From Emergencia timonensis (GTDB lineage Bacteria > Bacillota > Clostridia > Peptostreptococcales > Anaerovoracaceae): a stretch of 64,000 nt of DNA. Location of the stretch: contig NZ_FLKM01000008.1 in NCBI RefSeq assembly GCF_900086585.1, forward strand, positions 1,933,652-1,997,651. The letters are read 5' to 3'. This document shows positions 9,738 to 18,234 of this stretch, piece by piece; the stretch's first letter is position 1; each line of letters opens with the position of its first letter. The notes beneath the pieces were generated by a model. It was given only the letters and a program-made list of their open reading frames with translations, searched no databases and was not told where the DNA came from. A program made the translations under genes and the position numbers.

Positions 9738-10829
9738 TCATACGAATATCATCTGTACGTTTCTGCAGTTTGTCAGATATACGATGGAGGCATAGTTGAT
9801 ACCAAAGGAGACGATATCACCTGGTTCCAAATTTCTTTCGGCATCTTCGATGTCCAAAATGGTGTGATCGCTGGAAGCGCCGATCACTTCGATTCCTTTA
9901 TCTTTCGGGAAAATTTCGTCAATACTGCCGTAATCAACCTTGCCGATACCCAGCAAGGCTCTTTTTCTAATGCCTCTGTCCACGTACTCAGGCGTGTGAC
10001 CGAAGGCGTCGATGGAAATCTTGCCAACCGGGTGAGACGGTTTGTCTTTTACCTCGATGACCTCGGCTTTCAGCGTGTAAACGTCTTGGTGCATGAAACT
10101 CATATCGTAGCCGTAGAAAACGTCCAGATCTCTGGCTAGAAGGATGCCTTCACCAACTCTCAAAAGATTGATTCTCTTCGGCATATCGTTATTGATGATT
10201 CTAGGAAGGCTTGTCGTAGCGCCGCCAGATATGTATTCTAAGGTTCTGCCGATTTTTCCTTCGATTCTTTCGGCGATGGCAACTAATTCGTCAAGCTTGT
10301 CTGAGGTGGCCTCGATGGAGCCGTAACAGCCTAAGTTGGTGCCTACGCCAGCTAACTCCAGATTTGTCAATTCCTTCTCTACCATGAGGGCAGCGTCAAC
10401 CATCTCATCTTTATCCCAGAAACCTTCTCTGAGATCACCAAGGTCGGCCATCAAAATGACCTTGTGCTTTTTGTCCTGCTTTCCGGCCTCTTCGTTGAGA
10501 GCCTTGAGCACTTTGACTTCGCTGTTAAGGCTGATGTCTGTAAGCCTGACGACTTCTGCTAGTTCTGTCATCATTGGAACTCTGAGCAGCAGGTAAGGCA
10601 AGTCGATGCCGTAGTTTTTGGCGTCTTCTATCTGCTCCAGCCGGGATGATGCGATGATTTTCGCGCCGCCTTCTTCGAACATCTTTGCGCACTCCGGGAT
10701 ACCGGTTGTTCCTTTGATTACGCCTGCAATATCGATGCCGAATTCGCCGCACCTTCTGACGATTTCCGCCACGTTTTCTTTTAAATACTGTAAGTTGATC
10801 TCTACTCTTGGATAAACCTGTTTCACCAT
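9738..10829 (-). CDS. Ornithine racemase-like PLP enzyme
   Basis: A 363-residue PLP fold-III protein resembling the Orr/YhfX group: lysine in GVIKGTTGIPE, YLLLRVPMMTE, LMADLGDLREG, GVGTNLGCYG, SGGATTSLPRI and GASSDHTILDIED. Orr-type enzymes racemise ornithine or other basic amino acids. The ATG at 10829 is preferred over the longer frame because GAGGAGAAG stands before it. First gene of the minus-strand operon with the UroD-like and Alr-like genes, divergent from the MttB-like gene. Substrate is inference. Confidence 0.78.
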   Translation of the reverse strand: MVKQVYPRVEINLQYLKENVAEIVRRCGEFGIDIAGVIKGTTGIPECAKMFEEGGAKIIASSRLEQIEDAKNYGIDLPYLLLRVPMMTELAEVVRLTDISLNSEVKVLKALNEEAGKQDKKHKVILMADLGDLREGFWDKDEMVDAALMVEKELTNLELAGVGTNLGCYGSIEATSDKLDELVAIAERIEGKIGRTLEYISGGATTSLPRIINNDMPKRINLLRVGEGILLARDLDVFYGYDMSFMHQDVYTLKAEVIEVKDKPSHPVGKISIDAFGHTPEYVDRGIRKRALLGIGKVDYGSIDEIFPKDKGIEVIGASSDHTILDIEDAERNLEPGDIVSFGINYASIVYLTNCRNVQMIFV

Positions 10830-11213
10830 AATCTTCTCCTCTTCAGCCAATAGAATTACCATATATTATAAATCCATTTTATCATCGGGCCATGATATCA
10901 TTCTAATATAATGATTATAAAGTTTGGTATTTTTTTTATGGTGAAATTTGTGAGACGATAGTTGTCTGAAATTTATAATTATTTTACAAAAATAAGTAAA
11001 TTTACAGCTAAATTACCAAAAGGTGATTAAGGTATAATGAATCCATAACCAAACGACGTTGTCGCAAGGTAGGATTCATTGAATCTCGTGCAGCGATGAA
11101 TACAATCAGAGGAATGCACTCGGTATAATGAATCCATAACCAAACGACGTTGTCGCAAGGTAGAAATCTTTTTAAGAGATTCAAATTATCCATAGAGAGG
11201 CGAAGGTAAAGAA
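10830..11213. other. Divergent intergenic region with duplicated element
   Basis: 384-base AT-rich gap between the racemase operon and the MttB-like gene. It carries the divergent promoters (not precisely placed) and the tandem 42-nt repeat listed separately. Nothing else recognisable. Confidence 0.6.
11031..11163 (+). repeat. Tandem 42-nt structured repeat, two identical copies
   Basis: Copies at 11031-11072 and 11122-11163 are identical over 42 bases, period 91. Each contains TATAAT and the inner hairpin ACC-AAA-CGAC-GTT-GTCG-CAA-GGT. In the first copy an outer stem AATGAATCC (11036-11044) and GGATTCATT (11072-11080) closes it; the second copy pairs less perfectly downstream. The two end 50 bases before the MttB-like start, so they may be a tandem leader RNA, tandem promoters or regulator sites. 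No known riboswitch class recognised. Confidence 0.75.
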
Positions 11214-12713
11214 ATGGACAAATTCAAATTTGACACACTGCCGCAGCTTAGAGTTCTGAACGACGATCAGATCAAAGAGATGCACGAAAAGGCAATGGAT
11301 GTTTTAGAAAATTTAGGTATTATATTTGCATATGACAGAGCGCTGGACGTTTTGGAAGAAGCGGGCTGTACTGTCGACAGAGAAACACAGAAGGTGAAAT
11401 TTCCTAGAGAGCTGGTTAAGAAATGTATTGAATCGGCTCCAGGTTCATTTGATTTATACGATAGAGAAGGTAACTTCTATTGCACATTTGGAGATGGAAA
11501 GACCAGATTTAATCCTGGCAGCAGCGCCAGCAACGTGCTGGAAAGCGATGGAGAGACTGTGAGATTATCCAATGTCAAGGACCTGAAGCTGCTGACAAAG
11601 GTGGCACAGAGTCTTCCGCACATTGATTTTGTCTCATCTTCTATCGTTTGTGAAGAAGCGCCAGGGGAACTGGGCTCTCAATATCTCTACTATACAGAGA
11701 TGCAGAATTCAACAAAGCCGATTATCGGCGGTTCAACTGACGTTGAAGGTGTGCCTAGAACTTTCAAGCTGCTGAAAGCGGTTCTGGGATCGGAAGAGAA
11801 TGTAAGAACAAAACCGTACACCATTTTTGATATCTGCGTTACTTCTCCACTAAAATGGTCCACCATCGGCGCAAGAAATATCATGGATTGCGTAGACATG
11901 GACATTCCAATCGAGTTAATCTCAGCACAGATTGCAGGTGCGACGGGACCGATTTCTTTAGCAGGGTGTATCTTAGAACACACGGTAGAGCTGTTATCCG
12001 GACTGGTATTGATTCAAGTAATGAAGCCAGGACATCCGACTGTATATGGAGGCGCGCCTTGCATCTTCAATATGAAGACCATGTACACGCCGATGGAGGC
12101 AATGGAATGCAGCATGGTGACTGCAGGTTACGCTTCTATGGGTAAGTATTACGGACTTCCTGTTCATACATATGCGGCAATGTCAGATTCCAAATATATC
12201 GACTATCAGGCAGGTAGTGAATCGGCAAGAAGCGGACTTATGGCCTACCTGGCTGATGTAGACAACGTTTCAGGCGCAGGAGGACTCAACGTCATCGCAG
12301 AAATGAGCATTGAAAAATTAGTTGTCGATAACGATTTCATCGGCACCGTAAAACATTTAGAAAAGGGCATTCGTTTTGACGAAGAATCTTTGGCTGCGGA
12401 TCTGCTCCTAAAGGTGGGATCAGGCGGAAACTTTCTCAATCAGAAACACACTCTGAAGAACTACAAGAAAGAACAAAACTACAGCAACATCACTATGAAC
12501 TATGAAGAAAGAGCCAACTGGAACAAGGCTGGCAATTGGTCAGTATCTGACAAAGCAAGGGATTATGTAAAGAAAATTGCCGAACAGGATATCTGCCCGC
12601 TTGGCGAAGAACGGACAAAAGCGCTCAACGAAGCGTTCATAGAGGTTTGTCAGGATTGCGGTCTGACAAAGGAAACTACGGAAGAATTGATCAAAAAGTA
12701 TAATGAAGCTTAA
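11214..12713 (+). CDS. MttB-superfamily corrinoid methyltransferase, non-pyrrolysine
   Basis: A 499-residue MttB homologue without in-frame amber codon. Where the Pyl-type MttB of this window has Pyl324 before ADSK, this protein has Met323 before SDSK. Non-Pyl members demethylate quaternary amines such as glycine betaine, proline betaine, carnitine or butyrobetaine and pass the methyl to a corrinoid protein. AGAGAGGCGAAGG precedes the ATG. It lies upstream of an NhaC-type antiporter and divergent from racemases; its corrinoid partner is not adjacent, so it may share those at 18235 or 22138. Substrate unknown. Confidence 0.88.
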   Translation: MDKFKFDTLPQLRVLNDDQIKEMHEKAMDVLENLGIIFAYDRALDVLEEAGCTVDRETQKVKFPRELVKKCIESAPGSFDLYDREGNFYCTFGDGKTRFNPGSSASNVLESDGETVRLSNVKDLKLLTKVAQSLPHIDFVSSSIVCEEAPGELGSQYLYYTEMQNSTKPIIGGSTDVEGVPRTFKLLKAVLGSEENVRTKPYTIFDICVTSPLKWSTIGARNIMDCVDMDIPIELISAQIAGATGPISLAGCILEHTVELLSGLVLIQVMKPGHPTVYGGAPCIFNMKTMYTPMEAMECSMVTAGYASMGKYYGLPVHTYAAMSDSKYIDYQAGSESARSGLMAYLADVDNVSGAGGLNVIAEMSIEKLVVDNDFIGTVKHLEKGIRFDEESLAADLLLKVGSGGNFLNQKHTLKNYKKEQNYSNITMNYEERANWNKAGNWSVSDKARDYVKKIAEQDICPLGEERTKALNEAFIEVCQDCGLTKETTEELIKKYNEA

Positions 12714-12751
12714 AGGCGGTCTTAGGGAACTGCCTTCGGGCTTATTATAGA

Positions 12752-12780
12752 GGACGCGCCGGGGCGGTCCCCGGTGCATC
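12752..12780 (+). promoter_or_regulatory. GC-rich hairpin between MttB-like and nhaC-like genes
   Basis: GCGCCGGGG (12756-12764) and CCCCGGTGC (12769-12777), extended outward by GGA/TCC. No T-run follows, so it may be an mRNA stabiliser or attenuator rather than a true terminator. Confidence 0.5.
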
Positions 12781-12874
12781 CCAAATTTCAAACGAAATTA
12801 TCTTTTATCTAACTATTTAGAAAGGAAAATGTGCGAGTAAAAGCCCCTATCTTTTATTAGTACAAGGAACAATT

Positions 12875-14371
12875 ATGGGTAAACGAGTTCCAATGTGGCA
12901 AGTATTAATTTGTATCGTATTTGCACTAGGTGTAATCTGTTATTCGATATTCTTCACGACTTCGAAATATACTTCACCTGAATATGATGGATATTCCGAA
13001 GCGCATATGCCGATGATTCTGGCAGCGGTTGTGGTATCAATTTTTGGCGCCCTCAACGGCTGGAAGTGGAGTGTTATGGAGAAGGGCATGATTCAGGGAA
13101 TCAGCCGCTCCATGCAGGCCAACCTGATCCTGCTGACTGTAGGAATCCTGGTATCCACCTGGAAAGCTGCAGGTATCATTCCATCCATCATCTACTATGG
13201 ACTGAACATCATCAGCCCGGGATTTTTCCTGGTAACGGCTTGTCTGCTGTGCTCCATTATCTCTTTGGTAATCGGTTCATCTTACACGACTGCAGGTACC
13301 ATCGGCGTAGCCATGGTAGGCATCGCCATCGGCCTGGGCATCAACCCTGCTCTGGCAGCAGGCGCAGTCGTAGCAGGCGCATATACTGGAGACAAGATGT
13401 CTCCGATGTCAGATACGACCAACATGGCGCCAGCCGTGTCCGGCTCCAACGTCTTTGAACATATCAGGCATATGGTCTATACGGTAACCCCTTCTTACAT
13501 CATTGCCTTGGTACTATACTTTATCTTAGGAAGGTCTGCGGCACCTGATGGAGCAGTACAGATGGAAATGAAAGATACTCTGCAGAACGCCATTCAGGAG
13601 GAATTCACCGTAAGTCCATTCCTGATGCTGCCAATCGTATTCCTGCTCATCGCGGTAATCCTGAAGGTTCCTGCGCTTCCGGCCATGTTCGGCGGCGTGG
13701 TCATGGGACTTCTGTGCATGGGATTTGTACAGGGAATCAGATTTGCTGACTTCTTCGATATCATGCATTACGGATATATCTCAAGCAGCGCAGGTGTTGA
13801 GTTGACCAACGGATATACTGTAGCTGACGTAGTCGGCGGCGGCGGATTCAACGGCATGCTCTGGACTGTATCCATCGTGCTGTGCTCTATGTCCTTCGCA
13901 GGCGTACTGGAAGCTACTGGTATGTTAGGATCTGTTGTCGAAAAGATTCTCAAGGTCGCAAAGACTAACGGCCTGCTGGTTATGACCACTGTTCTGACCT
14001 GCTTCTTCATCAATCTGCTGACTGCTGACCAGTATCTGTCCATCATCCTGCCTGGCAGAATGTACAAGACAGCCTTTGAAGACAGACGCTTGAAGAACAA
14101 GAACCTGTCCAGATGTCTGGAGGACTCCGGTACGCTGACTTCACCGCTGATTCCATGGAACGTATGCGGTGCGACGATGACTGGCTTCTTAGGACAGCCG
14201 ACTCTGGCCTATGCGCCATATGCATTCGTCAACTACATTTGTCCGATCGTGTCTATCATCTACGGCTTCACCGGATTCTCCATTGAGAAGATGAGTGACG
14301 AAGAGTACGAGAAGATGCTGGAAATGAGAAAATTAGAGGAAGAAGAAACTGCAAGAGCAATGGAAGCTTAA
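12875..14371 (+). CDS. NhaC-family Na+/H+ antiporter-like transporter
   Basis: A 498-residue membrane protein with about twelve hydrophobic segments and the NhaC signature region AGAYTGDKMSPMSDTTNMAPA around residues 168-188, plus GSSYTTAGTIG and EDSGTLTSPLIPWN. NhaC relatives exchange Na+ for H+ or, in some lineages, act as organic solute antiporters (malate/lactate, arginine/agmatine-like). Its place behind an MttB-like gene suggests uptake of the methylated amine or sodium balance for it. A charged tail (EEEETARAMEA) is cytoplasmic. Start follows CAAGGAACAATT. Confidence 0.87.
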   Translation: MGKRVPMWQVLICIVFALGVICYSIFFTTSKYTSPEYDGYSEAHMPMILAAVVVSIFGALNGWKWSVMEKGMIQGISRSMQANLILLTVGILVSTWKAAGIIPSIIYYGLNIISPGFFLVTACLLCSIISLVIGSSYTTAGTIGVAMVGIAIGLGINPALAAGAVVAGAYTGDKMSPMSDTTNMAPAVSGSNVFEHIRHMVYTVTPSYIIALVLYFILGRSAAPDGAVQMEMKDTLQNAIQEEFTVSPFLMLPIVFLLIAVILKVPALPAMFGGVVMGLLCMGFVQGIRFADFFDIMHYGYISSSAGVELTNGYTVADVVGGGGFNGMLWTVSIVLCSMSFAGVLEATGMLGSVVEKILKVAKTNGLLVMTTVLTCFFINLLTADQYLSIILPGRMYKTAFEDRRLKNKNLSRCLEDSGTLTSPLIPWNVCGATMTGFLGQPTLAYAPYAFVNYICPIVSIIYGFTGFSIEKMSDEEYEKMLEMRKLEEEETARAMEA

Positions 14372-14415
14372 AATTATTTTATCTACTTGAACCTTCTTTA
14401 TAAAACAAGTAAAAG

Positions 14416-14448
14416 AAACCGGCTGAGGGATTATCCACAGCCGGTTTT
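14416..14448 (+). terminator. Intrinsic terminator after nhaC-like gene
   Basis: AAACCGGCTG (14416-14425) pairs with CAGCCGGTTT (14438-14447) and continues into T residues; it lies between convergent genes. Confidence 0.85.
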
Positions 14449-14480
14449 GCTATCTATCATACTTATTTTATGAATCCATC

Positions 14481-15488
14481 CTATCTCTCTTGGTCTCTTT
14501 TCTGTACAACTTCATATCCACATTCCGTCAGCAGATCCTTCGCCTTCTGACAATCAAAGCCGTTCCACAGTTCTTCTGCAACGCTGCCGTCTCTGGGCAC
14601 TGCGCCTCGTTCTACAACGACGACGTTGGCTCCGGCCATGACGGCTTCCTTTGAAGGGGGATGAACACAGATGTCGGGCACACTTTTTCCGCCGCATAGT
14701 CTGGTCACGGCGACGATTTGAGCTAAACGCTGGTCGGAAACCTGCGGCTTTTCTCCCAGAGGTGTTCCTTTGACCGGAATCCGGGCCATAGCACCGGAGA
14801 TGACGACGCCGTACTGTAAAGAATTGAGAAATACATCGGCAATTTCTTCACTGGTATGTTCCATTCCCACCGGTTCGAGCAGGTGAATCAGTTTCAGCGG
14901 TGAACGATGAACAGAATTCAGGGTGTCATTTCGCTGAGCGGGATCGAAGGCCGTATCTCGTCCTTCCCCCAGGCGCAGAGCATGGTAGATTCCTGAAACC
15001 CCGCTTTCGTAGATTTTGTTCGCCGTCGCCACATCAAATTCACCGATATTGAGCACCAGCTCATATTCCCCGGCTACTTGTGCTCTGATATCTTTAATGA
15101 ACTGGCAGAGGGTGTCGACGCTGTAGAACTCCGTGGTTCGCAGCACTATAAATCTTACGCCGCAGCTGACATACTGCCTGATCTGTTGAATGATTTCCTC
15201 CTCTGAATAACTGACCTCATGATCGACGATGCCCCAGGCTTCCCCCAGGGAACAAAAAGTACAGTTCATAGAACAAGGTGCAAAATCCACGCCGATGGCG
15301 CCCCAAAGGTAAGCTTCCTTTCCCGTGATGACCATGGCTGCTTCGCGGGCTGCCCGGCACAGATAAGCGTATTCTGGGCTGCCTGGTTCAAGATCCAGGA
15401 GCGCGATAATCGTGTCTCGCTTCTGAGGTTTTCCAACAAGACAGTCGGCCTTTACTCTGTCGATCAGATCGGTGATTTCCCGCTTCAT
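14481..15488 (-). CDS. Radical SAM protein, BioB/PylB-like family
   Basis: A 335-residue radical SAM enzyme with the cluster motif CSMNCTFC (Cys-x3-Cys-x2-Cys) and a biotin synthase-like barrel: EEEIIQQIRQYVSCGVRFIVLR, YELVLNIGEFD, GIYHALRLGEG and HLLEPVGMEHT. It resembles the BioB/HydE/PylB group, but the substrate cannot be named. It starts 2 bases after the C_GCAxxG_C_C gene ends, so they are co-expressed. ATG preceded by GGAGGAGAAATAGAG. Ends in TAG. Pyl synthesis has its own pylB, so duplication of that role is unlikely. Confidence 0.82.
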   Translation of the reverse strand: MKREITDLIDRVKADCLVGKPQKRDTIIALLDLEPGSPEYAYLCRAAREAAMVITGKEAYLWGAIGVDFAPCSMNCTFCSLGEAWGIVDHEVSYSEEEIIQQIRQYVSCGVRFIVLRTTEFYSVDTLCQFIKDIRAQVAGEYELVLNIGEFDVATANKIYESGVSGIYHALRLGEGRDTAFDPAQRNDTLNSVHRSPLKLIHLLEPVGMEHTSEEIADVFLNSLQYGVVISGAMARIPVKGTPLGEKPQVSDQRLAQIVAVTRLCGGKSVPDICVHPPSKEAVMAGANVVVVERGAVPRDGSVAEELWNGFDCQKAKDLLTECGYEVVQKRDQER

Positions 15489-15490
15489 CT

Positions 15491-15937
15491 CTATTTCTCC
15501 TCCAGTATTTGTTCCAGAATTTCGCAGGTGTCACAGGCAACTTTTGGACATAGGGTGGATAACAGTCCTTCTTCCATGATTTTTTCCATATCCTCAGGAA
15601 TAGAAAGATCATATCCGAGGATTTCCTTGCAGAGCAGAGAACCGTATTTTTCTTTAAAAGCTTTTTCAAACGCATACTTCTTCTCTAACATGTTTTCTTT
15701 TGTCTTTACATCACCGTCTTCGCTGTGCCCGAATTTATAGCCGATTGCCATCAGAGCGCCAGTTACGCATCCGCAGGTCTGCCCAGCCCACATACCGCCG
15801 CCAAAGGCAGAGGCGATTTTTTTTGCGTCGCCTGCGTTGAGGCCAATACTTTCAGCCACATGTCCAAAGACCACCTGAGAGCAGTCGATACCAGCAGCAA
15901 AACTTGCGCCTGCTTTTTCTTTTGTCATTTTATTCAT
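15491..15937 (-). CDS. C_GCAxxG_C_C-family cysteine-rich redox protein
   Basis: A 148-residue protein with the family layout: Cys in DCSQVVFGH, the TCGCVTGAL motif in GGGMWAGQTCGCVTGAL, then CKEI and a late Cys pair in CPKVACDTC. Members are thought to be redox or metal-binding and are often next to oxidoreductases. The ATG at 15937 is chosen because GGAGG lies eight bases before it; a longer in-frame version lacks a ribosome site. Co-transcribed with the radical SAM gene; ends in TAG. Confidence 0.85.
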   Translation of the reverse strand: MNKMTKEKAGASFAAGIDCSQVVFGHVAESIGLNAGDAKKIASAFGGGMWAGQTCGCVTGALMAIGYKFGHSEDGDVKTKENMLEKKYAFEKAFKEKYGSLLCKEILGYDLSIPEDMEKIMEEGLLSTLCPKVACDTCEILEQILEEK

Positions 15938-16163
15938 TTTACTTTCCTCCAATCGATGATAACTACTACTAGATATAGTCTGATTATAGTCCCGAACCAA
16001 TAATATCTATTGTAAAATTTTTGTATTTTATAGTACTGTTGTGAGTAAATGGGAAAGCAGGTGTCTGACGCTCTTTTGTTTTTCTGTCGACCGCAAAAGG
16101 AAATGCGCTTTGAGATTAGTCTATGCCGCGTGGTTACGTTCATTATTAGGCAGCATACATACA

Positions 16164-16191
16164 AAAAACGGCCAGAATGCTGACCGTTTTT
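16164..16191 (-). terminator. Terminator hairpin downstream of the AraC-type gene
   Basis: AAAAACGG (16164-16171) and CCGTTTTT (16184-16191) with inner CAG/CTG pairs; it directly follows the araC-type stop on the minus strand. The region 15938-16163 beside it shows no other feature. Confidence 0.75.
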
Positions 16192-16194
16192 ATC

Positions 16195-17484
16195 CTATTC
16201 CTTCTCTACAACTGACTTTGCCGAGCGGTAAGCCTTTGGCGTCATGCCTTTCGCTTTTTTGAAGACTTTGGTGAAGTAACTCTGGTCGTCAAATCCAGTA
16301 GAAAGTGATACGTCGATAATGCTGAGGTTGGTATTTGCCAGAAGATGACAGGCGTGCTCTACCTTCAGCGAATTGAGATAATCTGTAAAGGTGACTCCCA
16401 TTTCCTGCTTAAACAAGGTGGAAAAATAAGAAGAATTGACGTGAAGATTCAGTTCAATGTCTTTCAAAGAAATCTTTTCGGTATAATTCTTGTTGATGAA
16501 CTGCAGCGCTTTTGCTACAATCTGTGAACGGCCGCTATAGATAGACGAAAGCATATTCTTGGTGATGACTTCGATGATCGTCTCTGAAACGCTGTGGAGT
16601 TCGTTAAAACTTTCGGTCTCACTGAGTTTATTGATGATATCCAGATCAGTATCTATAATCTGATTCAAATTGCTGTCACTTTCGTTGGCGATTCTGATAA
16701 CGATGGCGAAGAACCAAAGGGTTTTCGCTTTGATCCCATCCAGATCGCCGCATTCAAGGATAGAAAAGGTGTTAAGCAGTTTCTTCAGATTGTCTTTGGC
16801 CGTGGCCACTTGACCGTTGCTGACATTGTCGATGAGCACTTTTTCCAGATCGTAGGGGTATTCTACAGAAACGTGTTCTTTTTTGTAATGCTGAATGTCA
16901 ATATTGACTTGATTCTGTTCATTGTATTGATTTCGCAGGGCGCTGTAATCGTTGTTGCCTGTGACGGAGGTGATGATGCAGTTGTAGAACAAAAGTGCAA
17001 TCTGAGAAATCTGGTTAGGCTGATAGACTTTCATCTTTCCTGCGAACATCTTAGCCATGGATTGGGAAGCTTCGTTCAGTTCGTTTAAATTGGCAAAGTT
17101 CTTTGTGGTGCTGCTGCGCAATTCTCCCATGACGATTGGTCCTGCGATAAAATAACCGGCGAAGGCTTCGTCAATAATGAGGGAAGTCGCAATATTTGCC
17201 AGGCCTGATTTACAGAGGAATATGTACGGCTCACCTAATCTGGATGCGAACTGGCCGGCAGATGATAGATTGCGTCTGCAGGGGCTGTCCTTATCCGTGT
17301 ACACTTCAAAGATGTTGCAGATCTTGTCATCTCGTTTGAACTCTTTTATCATCTGATCGTCACCGCTGAAATAGGTGACCGGAATTCCCGTAATGTCGGA
17401 AAAAGCTTCAATAGAACTGTTTAAATAATCTGACAGCGTCTCGGCATTTGGGCTATCTAAGGTTGGAATTACAAAGTTTTTCAT
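16195..17484 (-). CDS. AraC-family regulator with PocR-type sensor domain
   Basis: A 429-residue regulator. Residues about 20-175 look like a PocR sensory domain (ITGIPVTYFSG, a CRRNL cysteine and FLCKSGLANIATSLI, YFIAGPIVMGE); the last 100 residues are an AraC DNA-binding domain with two helix-turn-helix units (ISLKDIELNLHVNSSYFSTLFKQE and IIDVSLSTGFDDQSYFTKVFKK). PocR itself senses propanediol, and PocR-type domains often control B12-dependent pathways. It lies divergent from the mttC-mttB-mtbB operon and is its best candidate activator. Start ATG follows GGAG; the longer frame upstream has no ribosome site. Confidence 0.87.
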   Translation of the reverse strand: MKNFVIPTLDSPNAETLSDYLNSSIEAFSDITGIPVTYFSGDDQMIKEFKRDDKICNIFEVYTDKDSPCRRNLSSAGQFASRLGEPYIFLCKSGLANIATSLIIDEAFAGYFIAGPIVMGELRSSTTKNFANLNELNEASQSMAKMFAGKMKVYQPNQISQIALLFYNCIITSVTGNNDYSALRNQYNEQNQVNIDIQHYKKEHVSVEYPYDLEKVLIDNVSNGQVATAKDNLKKLLNTFSILECGDLDGIKAKTLWFFAIVIRIANESDSNLNQIIDTDLDIINKLSETESFNELHSVSETIIEVITKNMLSSIYSGRSQIVAKALQFINKNYTEKISLKDIELNLHVNSSYFSTLFKQEMGVTFTDYLNSLKVEHACHLLANTNLSIIDVSLSTGFDDQSYFTKVFKKAKGMTPKAYRSAKSVVEKE

Positions 17485-17694
17485 GTCTGACTCCGATACA
17501 TATATCAAAAAGGGGGATATAAAAATAGTACTATTTTTTATGAAAATTTCCATTTGAATTATATCATGCAGGGTCAGAAAAAACAATATAGAGAATGAAG
17601 ATAATAGGGACAATCGACGAAAAATCCTCTGATACTTTTCAGTTTGATAATAATAGAGAAGATTTTACATCAACCAGATGGCCATAGCGTCCTA

Positions 17695-17770
17695 AAGCAA
17701 TTTGCTTACCAGAAAGGCAAAGATTATTCCTATTATATCTGATGCTTGCTGAGGTCGATGAAGCAGCCAT
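17695..17770 (+). pseudogene. Possible remnant of a PadR-type C-terminal domain
   Basis: A short frame reads LPERQRLFLLYLMLAEVDEA and continues IEFTEY to a TAG. The intact padR product at 4670 has LPEYKKLFLAQLAFAESEA at the matching place. No start, DNA-binding domain or ribosome site remains, so if real it is a decayed fragment. The match is short and by eye; confidence is low. Confidence 0.3.
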
Positions 17771-18090
17771 TGAATTTACGGAATACTAGAGGCAGCAGGG
17801 GGAATATCTGAGGAAATAAATAAAGAGTTATCGACGGAACACTGCTGACTCAAGCCTTACAGCGATGACCCTCGATTACAAACAAAACTGATAAAAGCGT
17901 TGAAAAACAGAGATTTGTCTGTGATTTTTTCTTAAAATAGTCGGGTGAAATCAAACTCAAAAATTGTATTTATTTTAGGGTGACAAAAATTTTACTAAAA
18001 ATTCTAAAAGTATCTATATAACTTACCAAAGGGAAACTTGTAAAATGAGAATATAAAGAACAAGTACATAAGGGAGCAGAACTTCTGCGT

Positions 18091-18180
18091 ACGAAGGTAC
18101 CCCACAAGGTCGACACTCGTAATGTATGTTCTTTGAAACATACGGAAATACGCCCGGCGGACGATATTTCCCATGTTATA
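18091..18180 (-). repeat. Dispersed structured repeat, copy A (reversed)
   Basis: Read on the minus strand this matches copies B and C: TATAACATGGGAAATATCGT, a hairpin pairing ACAT.GGAAATA with TATTTCCGTATGT, the linker TTTCAAAGAACATACATTAC and a GTCGAC stem. The 3' part diverges. It lies 55 bases upstream of mttC, in antisense orientation to it. Confidence 0.8.
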
Positions 18181-18234
18181 GAGAAGGCGTAGTCTTTATT
18201 AACTTAGTTTATAATTTATTGGAGGTAACAAATA

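Larger units (their letters stand above)
17485..18234. other. 750-base intergenic region before mttC
   Basis: Holds a degraded padR-like fragment (about 17690-17780), the reversed structured repeat (18091-18180), an AT-rich stretch around 17940-18060 likely to contain the divergent promoters, and the mttC ribosome site GGAGG at 18222. No intact gene was found on either strand. Confidence 0.6.

Noticed and set aside
11031..11163. Short CRISPR array
   Set aside because: Only two repeats, no further units, no cas genes and the repeat carries promoter-like and hairpin features.
16001..16160. Small minus-strand ORF as a gene
   Set aside because: No ribosome site, no family-like sequence, lies between a terminator and a promoter region.
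15934..16194. Read-through of the AraC-type TAG into a same-frame 87-codon tail
   Set aside because: The open tail crosses an intrinsic terminator and has no family-like sequence; all AraC domains are complete before the TAG.
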